A stretch of DNA of 64,000 bases, from positions 64,001-128,000 of IMG/VR virus record IMGVR_UViG_3300045970_000794. One strand, given 5' to 3'. Position numbers and translations under genes: made by a program. The DNA is from a virus. Positions 5,507 through 12,727 of this stretch are shown here, piece by piece. Under the pieces are notes generated by a model, which made no database searches, had not been told where the DNA came from, and saw only the letters and a list, made by a program, of their open reading frames with translations. Numbering within the stretch: the stretch's first letter is position 1; each line of letters starts with the position of its first letter.

Positions 5507-6670
5507 TTATAAATATCTGGTGAACTTATCAAATTCAGCATGTTCGATTGCTCTACCCATGTCTGGACCTGGTTTTATTCCTTTATCTAACATTTCATCA
5601 CCAGTAACTGATAATTTAAACTGAACAAACGCCTCAATCATTTTCATATCCAATGCATTTAATTCAGCAAATCTTATTAACTCATTAGGCTCGATTTTAG
5701 AGACTATCTCAGCTTTTTTGTATCTGAATACCAATTCTGGTTTAAAGTTAAGCATACGCAATAAAAAGACTATTTTAGATACCTCTATCCAACTATATGT
5801 TAAAGCGTTTAATGCCTTTTGAACTTCTTCTAGATTATTTTTAATTAATAGTCCAGCAATTAATACAATTGGGTCCTTTTCTTCAATAACACCAGCCATA
5901 TTAACATTTAATTTACCAAATATCCATTTAAGTAAATCATATTGTCTGTACATACCAAATAAATGAGTAATTGATTTTGCTGATTTAAATGATTTCAAAA
6001 ATTCATCCCTAATTCTCTCTGGTGAAATACCTTCCAAGCTAGAATCATTTCTTAATGCCATATCAGTAGCTTCATCAAGATTAGAACCAAATCTAGCTGC
6101 GAAACGAATCGCTCTCATGATTCTAAGTCTATCTTCACCAAATCTATCCATTGGCTTACCTACAGTTCTAACAACTCCATTTTCAATATCTTTACGCCCT
6201 TTAACCAAATCAACGATTTCACCAGTTTTAAGGTCATAGAATAACGCATTAATAGTTAAGTCACGTCTTTTCACATCTTTATTTATGTTTGTGAAATTAA
6301 CTCCATCTGGCCTACGCCCAGAACCAACATCACTACGAAAAGTTGCAATCTCAAATTCATCATTAGCAGTAAACACATTAACAACACCAAAAGCTTTACC
6401 AGTTTCTAATATATTAGTAACAAATGGTTGTCCTTTAAGTGTAGCAATAACTTGGTCTGGTGTAGCATCAGTAGCAAGGTCAAAATCTTTAGGTTCTTTT
6501 CCTAATAACGCATCCCTAACTGAACCACCAACTAGGTAAAGGTCAAATCCTTTACTAGCCATAGCGTTTCTAATTAAAATGATGTCATTAGGTACTTGGA
6601 TGTGTGTTTTCTTCCTTTGTCCTAATAACCTTTGTTTTATTCTATTAAATACTGATTCTATAATTTCCAT
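5507..6670 (-). CDS. cca: CCA-adding tRNA nucleotidyltransferase
   Basis: A 387-aa class II nucleotidyltransferase. The head domain has LVGGSVRDALLGKEPKDFDL with the catalytic DFD carboxylates (about residues 46-64). Next come the flexible loop and RRDLTINALFYD motif, and the nucleotide-template motif EDRLRIMRAIRFAARFG around residue 200. None of the readable tRNA genes here encode CCA, so this enzyme would complete and repair phage tRNA 3' ends. The start at 6670 lies just downstream of a perfect promoter; the longer frame to 6715 begins upstream of it. A poly(A) polymerase is the main alternative, but the tRNA context favours CCA addition. Confidence 0.9.
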   Translation of the reverse strand: MEIIESVFNRIKQRLLGQRKKTHIQVPNDIILIRNAMASKGFDLYLVGGSVRDALLGKEPKDFDLATDATPDQVIATLKGQPFVTNILETGKAFGVVNVFTANDEFEIATFRSDVGSGRRPDGVNFTNINKDVKRRDLTINALFYDLKTGEIVDLVKGRKDIENGVVRTVGKPMDRFGEDRLRIMRAIRFAARFGSNLDEATDMALRNDSSLEGISPERIRDEFLKSFKSAKSITHLFGMYRQYDLLKWIFGKLNVNMAGVIEEKDPIVLIAGLLIKNNLEEVQKALNALTYSWIEVSKIVFLLRMLNFKPELVFRYKKAEIVSKIEPNELIRFAELNALDMKMIEAFVQFKLSVTGDEMLDKGIKPGPDMGRAIEHAEFDKFTRYL

Positions 6671-6684
6671 GATATTTTTTTTTG

Positions 6685-6715
6685 CAAAGATACTAATTAT
6701 AATATAAATATCCAA
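6685..6715 (-). promoter_or_regulatory. Bacteroidota-type promoter of cca
   Basis: TTG (6715-6713), 20-bp spacer, TATCTTTG (6692-6685). The start codon follows about 15 nt later. The TTG overlaps the T-tract of the preceding terminator. Confidence 0.85.
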
Positions 6716-6744
6716 AAAAAATGGCGAGAAAATTTCCCCGCCAT
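6713..6744 (-). terminator. Intrinsic terminator
   Basis: Hairpin ATGGCG/CGCCAT followed on the minus strand by eight T residues. It ends the gene at 6749-7198 and directly abuts the cca promoter. Confidence 0.8.
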
Positions 6745-6748
6745 CATT

Positions 6749-7198
6749 TTAATGATAAAATAATCCTTTTTTCACTTTAAGTATTATTCTAGCCTCCTCT
6801 ATTTGAACTTTAAGTCGTTTATATTCGGCTCTAAGTTTAATGAGCTCTTGTTCTTGGTGACTTGGTTTGATTTTAATCGTCACACCAGTGATTACACCAA
6901 TTTTAATCATTACATGGAAGAATAAATTGATTGACCTAAGGCTTTTACGTTCTAATGAAATATAAATGCGTTTAGCCATTTTTTTCTTACCGTTTTTACT
7001 CATATTATTTAATATATCACTATTAATAGGGATTGATGCAAGGTTTGCGATATTTGATTCTTCACCATTAATCATTACTACATAGTTATTTTCTTTAATA
7101 ATATCAATAATATGATATAATGCATTATCAAATGCATTCATTAAGTCTTTAGTGTTTCTATAACCTAATACTTCTTTGTTTGTTACTATAGTTTCCAT
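6749..7198 (-). CDS. Hypothetical protein with C-terminal coiled coil
   Basis: A 149-aa protein beginning METIVTNKEVLGYRNTKD. The middle is basic (NGKKKMAKRIYISLERKS). Residues about 112-143 form an amphipathic coiled coil (QELIKLRAEYKRLKVQIEEA). No known domain was recognised. It is monocistronic: the downstream terminator is clear, but no TAnnTTTG promoter was found immediately upstream. Confidence 0.7.
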   Translation of the reverse strand: METIVTNKEVLGYRNTKDLMNAFDNALYHIIDIIKENNYVVMINGEESNIANLASIPINSDILNNMSKNGKKKMAKRIYISLERKSLRSINLFFHVMIKIGVITGVTIKIKPSHQEQELIKLRAEYKRLKVQIEEARIILKVKKGLFYH

Positions 7199-7336
7199 AA
7201 TTTAAATTTTTTATTTGTTTTTATTTTATTTTACCATGATTTTAACGTATCATGATTTGACGTTATTTTCCCGAGTTATAATATGGAAACTGTGGGACAT
7301 CTGATTTTAATCTATAAATCTTTCATAACTTTAATT

Positions 7337-7669
7337 TTAAATTATTTTATTATTGTATAATTTTAATGCTAATGGTAAACTGCTGCATAGTTTATCGGAA
7401 CCTTCACAAGGTTCTAAGGCAATAGCAGTTATCTCGTAACCAAGGTCTGGCTCGATGAATGTAGAATATTTAATGTTGCGATTTTCGGCTTTGGAAAGTA
7501 ATTCTTTGAGGTGTTCCTCATTACGTGCCGATAAATAAACGAGATATTTGGAATCTCGGTGCCAAATTTTGGCAACTTCTGAATGGTCATGCTGAAATTG
7601 AACGGCAGCGTGTCCCGCTTGAACTGCTTGATAGCTAGGTTCTAAATCGTCTCTGACAATTACATACAT
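7337..7669 (-). CDS. Peptidyl-tRNA hydrolase, PTH2-like
   Basis: A 110-aa protein. The N-terminus MYVIVRDDLEPSYQAVQAGHAA resembles the PTH2 pattern (V-R-x-D-L ... K/QxxAQxxHA). The rest matches the compact alpha/beta PTH2 layout (YLSARNEEHLKELLSKAE..., then EPDLGYEITAIALEP). PTH2 enzymes recycle peptidyl-tRNA released by stalled ribosomes. The usual PTH2 lysine is replaced, so catalysis is not certain. The company of cca, tRNAs, a release factor and tmRNA supports a translation-rescue role. Confidence 0.7.
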   Translation of the reverse strand: MYVIVRDDLEPSYQAVQAGHAAVQFQHDHSEVAKIWHRDSKYLVYLSARNEEHLKELLSKAENRNIKYSTFIEPDLGYEITAIALEPCEGSDKLCSSLPLALKLYNNKII

Positions 7670-7733
7670 TTTTCTGTTAATCTACGTCATAATTTTAATT
7701 TTTAAGTTAAACAATTTTATTTATAATTTTTGA

Positions 7734-7807
7734 GACTCTAGTTGGATTCGAACCCACGCTGACGGGTTTAGAAGCCGCCGCTTTAGACCAAGCTAAGCTA
7801 TAGAGCC
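7734..7807 (-). tRNA. tRNA with CTA anticodon (candidate amber suppressor)
   Basis: A 74-nt cloverleaf: acceptor GGCTCTA/TAGAGTC, D-stem GCTT/AAGC, T-arm GTGGG-TTCGAAT-CCAAC. With the normal single base after the D-stem, the anticodon stem is GCGGC/CCCGT (one C-C mismatch) and the loop TTCTAAA places CTA at 34-36, with U33 and A37. That reads TAG. A register shift giving TCT (Arg) would destroy the stem. The gene has its own perfect promoter. Its amino acid identity cannot be read from the sequence. Confidence 0.7.
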
Positions 7808-7820
7808 ATTTAATTTAATG

Positions 7821-7851
7821 CAAAGATAATACAAATAATTTAAATGTCCAA
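7821..7851 (-). promoter_or_regulatory. Bacteroidota-type promoter of the CTA tRNA
   Basis: TTG (7851-7849), 20-bp spacer, TATCTTTG (7828-7821), ending 13 nt before the tRNA 5' end. Confidence 0.85.
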
Positions 7852-7895
7852 ATATTTTTGCAGTTTTTTTAAAAAAAATCATAATAGTCTGATTA

Positions 7896-8081
7896 TTAAT
7901 TAATAAAAAACGCTAAAATAATATAAACAAATATTAATGTATAAAGTAAAGCAGCATTTAAAAACCTATTTAAGGTTCCATAAATGCCACTTGACTTATC
8001 ATCACCACCATTAAACAACTTAAAGTTAAAAAATTGATGTGGTTTTACTATTAATGATATTATCGATTTCAATACAAACAT
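7896..8081 (-). CDS. Small membrane protein
   Basis: A 61-aa protein with a hydrophobic N-terminal segment (MFVLKSIISLIV) and a clear C-terminal transmembrane helix (AALLYTLIFVYIILAFFIN). A polar loop with GGDDKSSG lies between. No family recognised; many phages carry such small inner-membrane proteins. The call rests mainly on composition and position. Confidence 0.5.
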   Translation of the reverse strand: MFVLKSIISLIVKPHQFFNFKLFNGGDDKSSGIYGTLNRFLNAALLYTLIFVYIILAFFIN

Positions 8082-8141
8082 TAAATTATTTTTTTATAAT
8101 AAATATCATCAAAATCAATAATATACAAAATAATTTATTAA

Positions 8142-8667
8142 CTACCTGTTTAAAATTTTACCAAAGCGAATTACTTTTTCTATGAATTCTTCCTCTGTAC
8201 CATTATTATCAATGATTACATCAGCACAAGATATGCCAATATTAAATGAATCAGCTGACTCTTGTTCTAATCTTTTAGATGCATCAACCCAAACAATTAA
8301 ATCAAATAACCCTTGTTTCATACATTCTTCAATTTCACCCCTATCTCTCATACCAACATAACAGTCGGCTAATTCAAGAATTCCTTTAGCTAATCTAGCT
8401 CGGTCATCTTTATTATAATCACAAATCACAAATCATATTATACCATTCAGCTCTATGATTTGACCTATCTTCGTAACATTCCTCAGATGTCTTATAATCA
8501 TACTTTTCACTTAATTCATCATAAATGAATATATCAGCAGCTGCTTGTGATGATGAGATAAACTTTAAACCAAAATTATCTCTTAAAATTTCAGCAAACG
8601 TATCTTTACCATGTCTGGCATTTCCAAGGACTAACAGCCTTGGGAACTTACTTTTTCTTGTCTTCAT
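8142..8667 (-). pseudogene. dNMP kinase-like gene, frameshifted by a 7-bp tandem duplication
   Basis: Two overlapping frames together make one P-loop kinase of about 170 aa. The first (8419-8667) has the Walker A motif LVLGNARHGKDTFAE, typical of phage deoxynucleoside monophosphate kinases (T4 gp1-like). The second (8142-8429) continues with DRARLAKGILELADCYVGMR and a C-terminal DVIIDNNGTEEEF. The break is at two tandem copies of TTTGTGA; deleting one gives continuous WYNMICDYNKDDRARL. The second frame ends in TAG. It is either a recent inactivating slippage, a phase-variable site, or a read error. Confidence 0.75.
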
Positions 8668-9424
8668 AAAAATCTATTTTAAATGTTTTTTTAATTAATT
8701 TATTGTTTTTAATTGCAAATACTATTGAACTTTGAGATACTCCTATGACTCTAGCAGCTTCAGCTCCAGATTCTAAAATAGTAATTTCATTTGTTATAAT
8801 GTTTTTAATCGTAACTTTTTTACTACGTAAACTAATTTGACCAATTTTAAAAGAGTTAGAATTAGATTTAAAATTTTTAGTAAAACGAGCCTCAACTAAC
8901 TCTTTAATATCGGAATTTTTTATTTCATCATGATAAAACCAAGCAATATTTTTAACTGTTTTACAATTACCAAGGCAACATTTTGGAATTACACTTCGAT
9001 GTGTTTTTAATTCTCTAGATGCATCTTCAGCACTATTAAATTCATAAACAATAACACCTTCTTTATTATAACCAATCACACTTTTAGCATTATTACCTTT
9101 CTTGAAACTAGTGTTGTTACCAAATGTACAACCATCACCACCTAATGTATTATTAACTAAATCAAATCCCCATAATTTCATTTGACTAATCCAATATTTT
9201 TCCCAAAAAACCCATTCATCTATCGGTACTACATCAATCACCCATAAAATTGGTTTTAACTCTTCATTTCTTAATGAATTAATCCAATTTCGTTTATGTG
9301 TTTGATGGTCTCTAGCTCTATTCAAATGAGCTTTATATCTTTGTGTTATATTATTCGCTTTACCAACATATCTTACATGACCAGTCCTAGGGTCAATAAG
9401 AACATAAATATTTGTCGTTTCCAT
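8648..9424 (-). CDS. GIY-YIG homing endonuclease with NUMOD-type DNA-binding region
   Basis: A 258-aa protein. The GIY-YIG domain lies near residues 5-95 (NIYVLIDPRTGHVRYVGKAN, then RYKAHLNRARDH and the catalytic-region EKYWISQMK). This is followed by NUMOD-like repeats (VIGYNKEGVIVYEFNSAEDA, then a C-terminal VTIKNIITNEITILESGAEA). Its 3' end overlaps the first 20 nt of the dNMP kinase gene. A remnant of the kinase N-terminus survives upstream at 9459-9533, so this gene inserted at the kinase P-loop. Confidence 0.85.
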   Translation of the reverse strand: METTNIYVLIDPRTGHVRYVGKANNITQRYKAHLNRARDHQTHKRNWINSLRNEELKPILWVIDVVPIDEWVFWEKYWISQMKLWGFDLVNNTLGGDGCTFGNNTSFKKGNNAKSVIGYNKEGVIVYEFNSAEDASRELKTHRSVIPKCCLGNCKTVKNIAWFYHDEIKNSDIKELVEARFTKNFKSNSNSFKIGQISLRSKKVTIKNIITNEITILESGAEAARVIGVSQSSIVFAIKNNKLIKKTFKIDFYEDKKK

Positions 9425-9458
9425 ATTAATACATTTCTATATAAATATGGTGAAATCT

Positions 9459-9533
9459 TTAAAAAGTTACAAGCCCATGTCTTCCCGAACCAATGATAAG
9501 TAATTTAGGGAATTGTTTCTTTTCATTAACCAT
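9459..9533 (-). pseudogene. Remnant N-terminus of the interrupted dNMP kinase
   Basis: A 24-codon frame reads MVNEKKQFPKLLIIGSGRHG then LVTF and stop. It aligns with the start of the downstream kinase (MKTRKSKFPRLLVLGNARHG then KDTF) but breaks inside the P-loop. It is the displaced 5' end left when the GIY-YIG cassette inserted. The downstream copy differs in sequence, so the cassette probably brought a replacement 5' end by co-conversion. Confidence 0.8.
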
Positions 9534-9555
9534 TTTAATAATATTTTATTTAATT

Positions 9556-9990
9556 TTATAATCCTTGACTGCAAATACCGTAATTATACTCCAAATGAAC
9601 AGTATTATCGTCATATTGAACAGCTTTAATGTATGGTGACTCATATCCATGGCTCCTAGAATCAAAATACTCGTAATGATGCATAATATCAGATTGAATT
9701 ATCACTTGTTTTCTATTCTTAGCTAATTTACCAGATTTGGTTAATATGATATTATCATAAATCAATTGGTTGATGTCAGTATCTAAATTCATGATTTTTT
9801 CAATAAATTCAGTTTTATATCGATTAAATTCAGCTTCATTTGAAGTGAATCCTTCATCACCACCGTATTCGTTAACATCTTGGGAGTGTTTGAAGTTTTC
9901 TTCATCCCATTCTAATTGATTAACTTTATTTACTAGGGCTTCAATATCATATATAATATCTAAACCATTAATTTTAATATTTTTTTCCAT
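9556..9990 (-). CDS. Hypothetical acidic protein
   Basis: A 144-aa protein beginning MEKNIKINGLDIIYDIEALV. It is acidic, predicted mostly helical in its first two thirds, ending HLEYNYGICSQGL. No domain recognised. It follows the next gene by 2 nt, so the pair is co-transcribed. Confidence 0.7.
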   Translation of the reverse strand: MEKNIKINGLDIIYDIEALVNKVNQLEWDEENFKHSQDVNEYGGDEGFTSNEAEFNRYKTEFIEKIMNLDTDINQLIYDNIILTKSGKLAKNRKQVIIQSDIMHHYEYFDSRSHGYESPYIKAVQYDDNTVHLEYNYGICSQGL

Positions 9991-9992
9991 AA

Positions 9993-10475
9993 TTACTTTA
10001 ATAATATTGTTATATACCCAATTGGTTCGGTACTATCATCTAAAACTTCAAAATTTGTAATTTCTTTAGTACTTTTAATTGAAAGTCTGGTTGGTATATA
10101 CCGATTAGAATCACATTCAAAACACCATTCAACTTCACAAGCAATTACTACTTCATGTACTTTACCACCAATTTTAAAGTAATCAATTGTTTCAGCACCA
10201 TCTTTATTTAATTTCTCATCACCAAACATATCATAATAACCACAAGTAAAGGCATGTGATTTTAATTGTGTAGTAATAAATTCTTCCACAGTATTAAAGA
10301 CTGGTTGAGGGCACATGACTTCTTTTGTGTTTTTATTAATTTCTTCGGCTTGCTTTTCAGCTTCTTTTTCAATACCATCAAAAATATCTAGAGTTTCAAT
10401 GAATTCATTAAATGGGCATTCAATTTTTTTATCATTGAATGCTTTTTCAATCACTTCAATACTGTATTTCTTCAT
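9993..10475 (-). CDS. Hypothetical protein
   Basis: A 160-aa protein beginning MKKYSIEVIEKAFNDKKIEC. The middle holds several cysteines (TCGYYDMFG; CEVEWCFECDS) that could bind metal. No family recognised. The ATG at 10475 is preferred because a TATATTTG box at 10493-10500 would place the transcription start between it and the upstream GTG at 10493. Confidence 0.7.
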   Translation of the reverse strand: MKKYSIEVIEKAFNDKKIECPFNEFIETLDIFDGIEKEAEKQAEEINKNTKEVMCPQPVFNTVEEFITTQLKSHAFTCGYYDMFGDEKLNKDGAETIDYFKIGGKVHEVVIACEVEWCFECDSNRYIPTRLSIKSTKEITNFEVLDDSTEPIGYITILLK

Positions 10476-10492
10476 AATAATTTCATTAGACA

Positions 10493-10523
10493 CAAATATA
10501 CTATAAAATTATGATAGATGCCA
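10493..10523 (-). promoter_or_regulatory. Weak Bacteroidota-type promoter
   Basis: TATATTTG at 10500-10493 matches the -7 consensus, but the -33 position reads TGG rather than TTG. Probable promoter for the pair 9993-10475 and 9556-9990. Confidence 0.45.
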
Positions 10524-10525
10524 TA

Positions 10526-11201
10526 TTATTTTAATAATTCTATCTTACCTTTTAAGATTTCTTTTAGACTCACTCTTTTACCAGTTATATGGTCAATAAC
10601 AGTATCATCTTTAACTCTATATGTTCTTCGTTTATCACCACGACACCCATTACCGATTTGTTCTCTTCTCTCATCAATTTCTTCTTCAATAACACCAGTT
10701 TGATAGAATTTATTAACCCGCTTAGTTAATTCACTTAATGCTTCTTCCCTATTTTTATGCTGGTCACGACCATCACGCACTACTTTAATACCAGTAGCAT
10801 AATGAGTCATTACAACGCATGAATCAGTAGTGTTGCGGTGCTGACCACCTTTACCACTACCTCTAATAGTTTCAATACGAATCTCAGATGGGTGTATTTC
10901 AACCATCTTATATTCATTTTTTTCTAAAATTGCTACAGTTATTGAACTTGTGTGAACTCTACCACGTTTTTCTGTTGGTGAAACTCTTTGCCATAAATGG
11001 GTGCCCGATTCTGAATTGAAAAAATCGGAGGCTTCTGGTGAGCTAAAGGCAGAAAACTATATTACTAGGTGTCTCACTTAATAATTCATATCTAAAATCG
11101 TTACGATTACACGCTTTCACGTATATTTTATATAACTCCCTAACTAATAATTTTGAATCTTCACCACCCTCGGCAGCTCTAATTTCAACTGTTGTTTTCA
11201 T
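10526..11201 (-). CDS. Short class I release factor with likely +1 frameshift at CTT TAG C
   Basis: Frame 1 (ATG 11201) reads [20 protein letters not shown]... to residue 52, then hits ...TGC CTT TAG CTC. Shifting +1 at CTT continues as [40 protein letters not shown] and the catalytic [14 protein letters not shown], giving 224 aa. The parts match the end of the PCRF domain, domain 2 (RF1-like PxT tripeptide as SPT) and domain 3 (GGQ) of RF1/RF2. The N-terminal helical domain is absent. The arrangement copies the prfB frameshift (CTT TGA C) but with TAG, the codon an RF1 would read. A simple inactivating indel is the alternative. The HNH gene overlaps its first codons. Confidence 0.8.
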
Positions 11202-11937
11202 AATATTTATTTTTATTTAAATTTCCAATATATTCTATACCGTTTATTATTCTTGTTGTAGCCCATAACGGACGTAAATTATTCAACGCATTTACAACAC
11301 TAGGCGGTGAATCAATTGGGAATGACGATATTGGTTTAATATGGTCAACATGCCATTCACCATGATTATCCCACGACATCCCTTCAGTAAATAGTGATTC
11401 AATATGATGTTTAAATTGGGTTGCAGAATACCCTAACAAGTCAATAGTATGACCTTCTTTAGACTTACCTAATCGTTTAAGTGTGAAGTATAATAAATCA
11501 CCCCAAATTTTACGATATGGGTGATTTTTCCTGTATTTTTGTCTATTTTCATCAATCTTACTTTTATTTAATTTTCGGTATTCTTTATCATAAGCTCGTT
11601 TCTTATCTCGATTTTCTTTAGCGTAAAGTCTATCTTTCTCTCTAACATCATCAACATTATCTAACCGATATTGTTTTTGATAATCATTTCGCTTATCCTT
11701 ATTAACTTCCCGATATTCTTTAAAATAAATATCTAACTTATCTTTATTCTTATCTCTATACTCACTGTCTTGTTTACGTTTAGAATCTAAATATGTTTCA
11801 GAATAAACAACAACATCGAAAATTTCTTCTCTCAATTTTTTTATTGTTAACCCATGTTTTTTCAAATGACTACTACTTAAATATAATAATTCGTTATCAC
11901 AAATAGGACAGACAATATAATCAACATTTTTTACCAT
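11185..11937 (-). CDS. HNH homing endonuclease
   Basis: A 250-aa protein. An N-terminal zinc finger (IVCPICDNELLYLSSSHLKKHG) resembles MucR/Ros-like fingers. It is followed by a Lys/Glu/Tyr-rich helical repeat (KEYRxxNKDK...), then a C-terminal HNH domain (TIDLLGYSATQFKHHIESLF, GEWHVDHIKPISSFP, LNNLRPLWATTR). Its 3' end overlaps the release-factor start by 17 nt. The insertion point next to that start might explain why the release factor lacks domain 1, though no remnant was seen upstream. Confidence 0.85.
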   Translation of the reverse strand: MVKNVDYIVCPICDNELLYLSSSHLKKHGLTIKKLREEIFDVVVYSETYLDSKRKQDSEYRDKNKDKLDIYFKEYREVNKDKRNDYQKQYRLDNVDDVREKDRLYAKENRDKKRAYDKEYRKLNKSKIDENRQKYRKNHPYRKIWGDLLYFTLKRLGKSKEGHTIDLLGYSATQFKHHIESLFTEGMSWDNHGEWHVDHIKPISSFPIDSPPSVVNALNNLRPLWATTRIINGIEYIGNLNKNKYYENNS

Positions 11938-11992
11938 AATTATAAATATAATGAAAAATTAAAAAACATCAATAGTAGCGAGTATTTATTTT

Positions 11993-12026
11993 AAAAATAA
12001 AAAAAAAGGAATCCGAAGATTCCTTT
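11993..12026 (-). terminator. Intrinsic terminator closing tRNA cluster 2
   Basis: Hairpin AAAGGAATC-TTCG-GATTCCTTT on the minus strand (a stable UUCG tetraloop) followed by a run of T residues. It lies downstream of the last tRNA-like gene of the cluster. Confidence 0.88.
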
Positions 12027-12098
12027 GTAAAATGGACAGGTTAGCTTTTTTTTTCTAATAAAGAGCGTTTTAATTGCTGAATGTAACCTTTACCTTGT

Positions 12099-12162
12099 AG
12101 AGGTGGATGGATATGAACCGCCAACCTGTCTTACGACCGCTCTGGACTTGAGCTACACCTCT
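12099..12162 (-). tRNA. tRNA-like RNA lacking an anticodon arm
   Basis: A 64-nt element: acceptor AGAGGTG/CACCTCT, D-arm GCTC-AAGTCCA-GAGC, and a T-arm-like GGCGG-TTCATAT-CCATC. Where the anticodon arm should be there is only GGTC-GTAA-GAC, a GNRA-capped mini-hairpin. It cannot decode in the usual way. It may be a deletion derivative or a tRNA mimic. Confidence 0.4.
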
Positions 12163-12176
12163 AATTGAATTGTTGG

Positions 12177-12287
12177 TGTGAAAACCTATTTCGTTCTGGT
12201 TTTTCTTTTACCCGTCATTACATCGGGACACAAATTACGTCCGTAATCGGAGACTATCCACGATTATGTTACCATAACCTTTTCACA
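12177..12287 (-). ncRNA. Multi-branched structured RNA element
   Basis: A perfect 8-bp helix TGTGAAAA/TTTTCACA (12177-12184/12280-12287) encloses five hairpins: AACC/GGTT, CCCG/CGGG, ATTACG/CGTAAT, AATCG/CGATT and GTTA/TAAC. The architecture resembles the element at 1687-1799 (outer helix, several short hairpins, between tRNAs). The next 60 nt also contain AACC/GGTT and CATC/GATG hairpins. Not coding; no family recognised. Confidence 0.5.
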
Positions 12288-12348
12288 ATTTTAACCTTGG
12301 CCTTCGGTTTCCATCGAGATTTAGATGTTTCGTAATCAACAATTTGTA

Positions 12349-12422
12349 GCGGGTCATGGGAGTCGAACCCAGTATCTCTGAGGTTATGAGCCTCGAATGA
12401 TTATTCCGTTTCACTCACCCGC
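12349..12422 (-). tRNA. tRNA with CAT anticodon (Met or Ile2)
   Basis: A 74-nt tRNA: acceptor GCGGGTG/GACCCGC, anticodon stem GAGG/CCTC with loop CTCATAA, T-arm CTGGG-TTCGACT-CCCAT. Not the initiator, which is at 12517. Confidence 0.82.
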
Positions 12423-12430
12423 AATATCGT

Positions 12431-12502
12431 GGGAAAGAAAGGAGTCGCACCTTAACTTGTATCAACCTCAGATTGTTACCAACCCTACTATACAACTTTC
12501 CC
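12431..12502 (-). tRNA. tRNA-like gene, anticodon uncertain (TGA possible)
   Basis: A 72-nt element with acceptor GGGAAAG/CTTTCCC and a T-arm-like AAGG-TGCGACT-CCTT whose loop starts TG instead of TT. The central hairpin CAA-TCTGAGG-TTG would give TGA (Ser) but with C33. The D-arm is irregular. It may be a degenerate tRNA. Confidence 0.45.
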
Positions 12503-12516
12503 AATTTTTTTTTTGT

Positions 12517-12586
12517 AGCGGGAGTAGGACTCGAACCTACGACCTACGGGTTATGAGCCCGCCGAGCTACCACTGCTCCACCCCGC
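12517..12586 (-). tRNA. Initiator tRNA-fMet(CAT)
   Basis: A 70-nt tRNA reading GCGGGGTGGAGCAGTGGTAG... with anticodon stem GCGGG/CCCGT and loop CTCATAA. The three G-C pairs at the base of the anticodon stem and the GAGCAG D-arm are hallmarks of bacterial initiator tRNA. T-arm GTAGG-TTCGAGT-CCTAC. No CCA encoded. A phage-supplied initiator tRNA fits the other translation genes here. Confidence 0.9.
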
Positions 12587-12621
12587 AATATATTTTTAGT
12601 TTAGCTATTTTCAAAAAAAGT

Positions 12622-12695
12622 GTTAAGACGGCTGGATTTGAACACAGCAACTCGGGATTTAGTCCACGCAAGATACTATTTCTATACATCTTAAC
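12622..12695 (-). tRNA. tRNA-like gene, probably Leu(TAA), irregular
   Basis: Acceptor GTTAAGA/TCTTAAC is perfect. The central hairpin GGA-CTAAA-TCC gives a 7-nt loop ACTAAAT, anticodon TAA, with C33 instead of U33. The T-arm (GCTG...TTCAAAT...CAGC) has an enlarged loop. D-arm weak. Possibly degenerate. Confidence 0.5.
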
Positions 12696-12727
12696 ACATA
12701 TATAAATATGCGCTAAATTGAAAAAGT

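Noticed and set aside
8419-8429. Programmed frameshift to explain the two dNMP kinase frames
   Set aside because: The break coincides with an exact 7-bp tandem duplication; deleting one copy restores the frame, so mutation is simpler than recoding.
12397-12705. Plus-strand frame across tRNA cluster 2
   Set aside because: It is antisense to four tRNA genes, including initiator tRNA.
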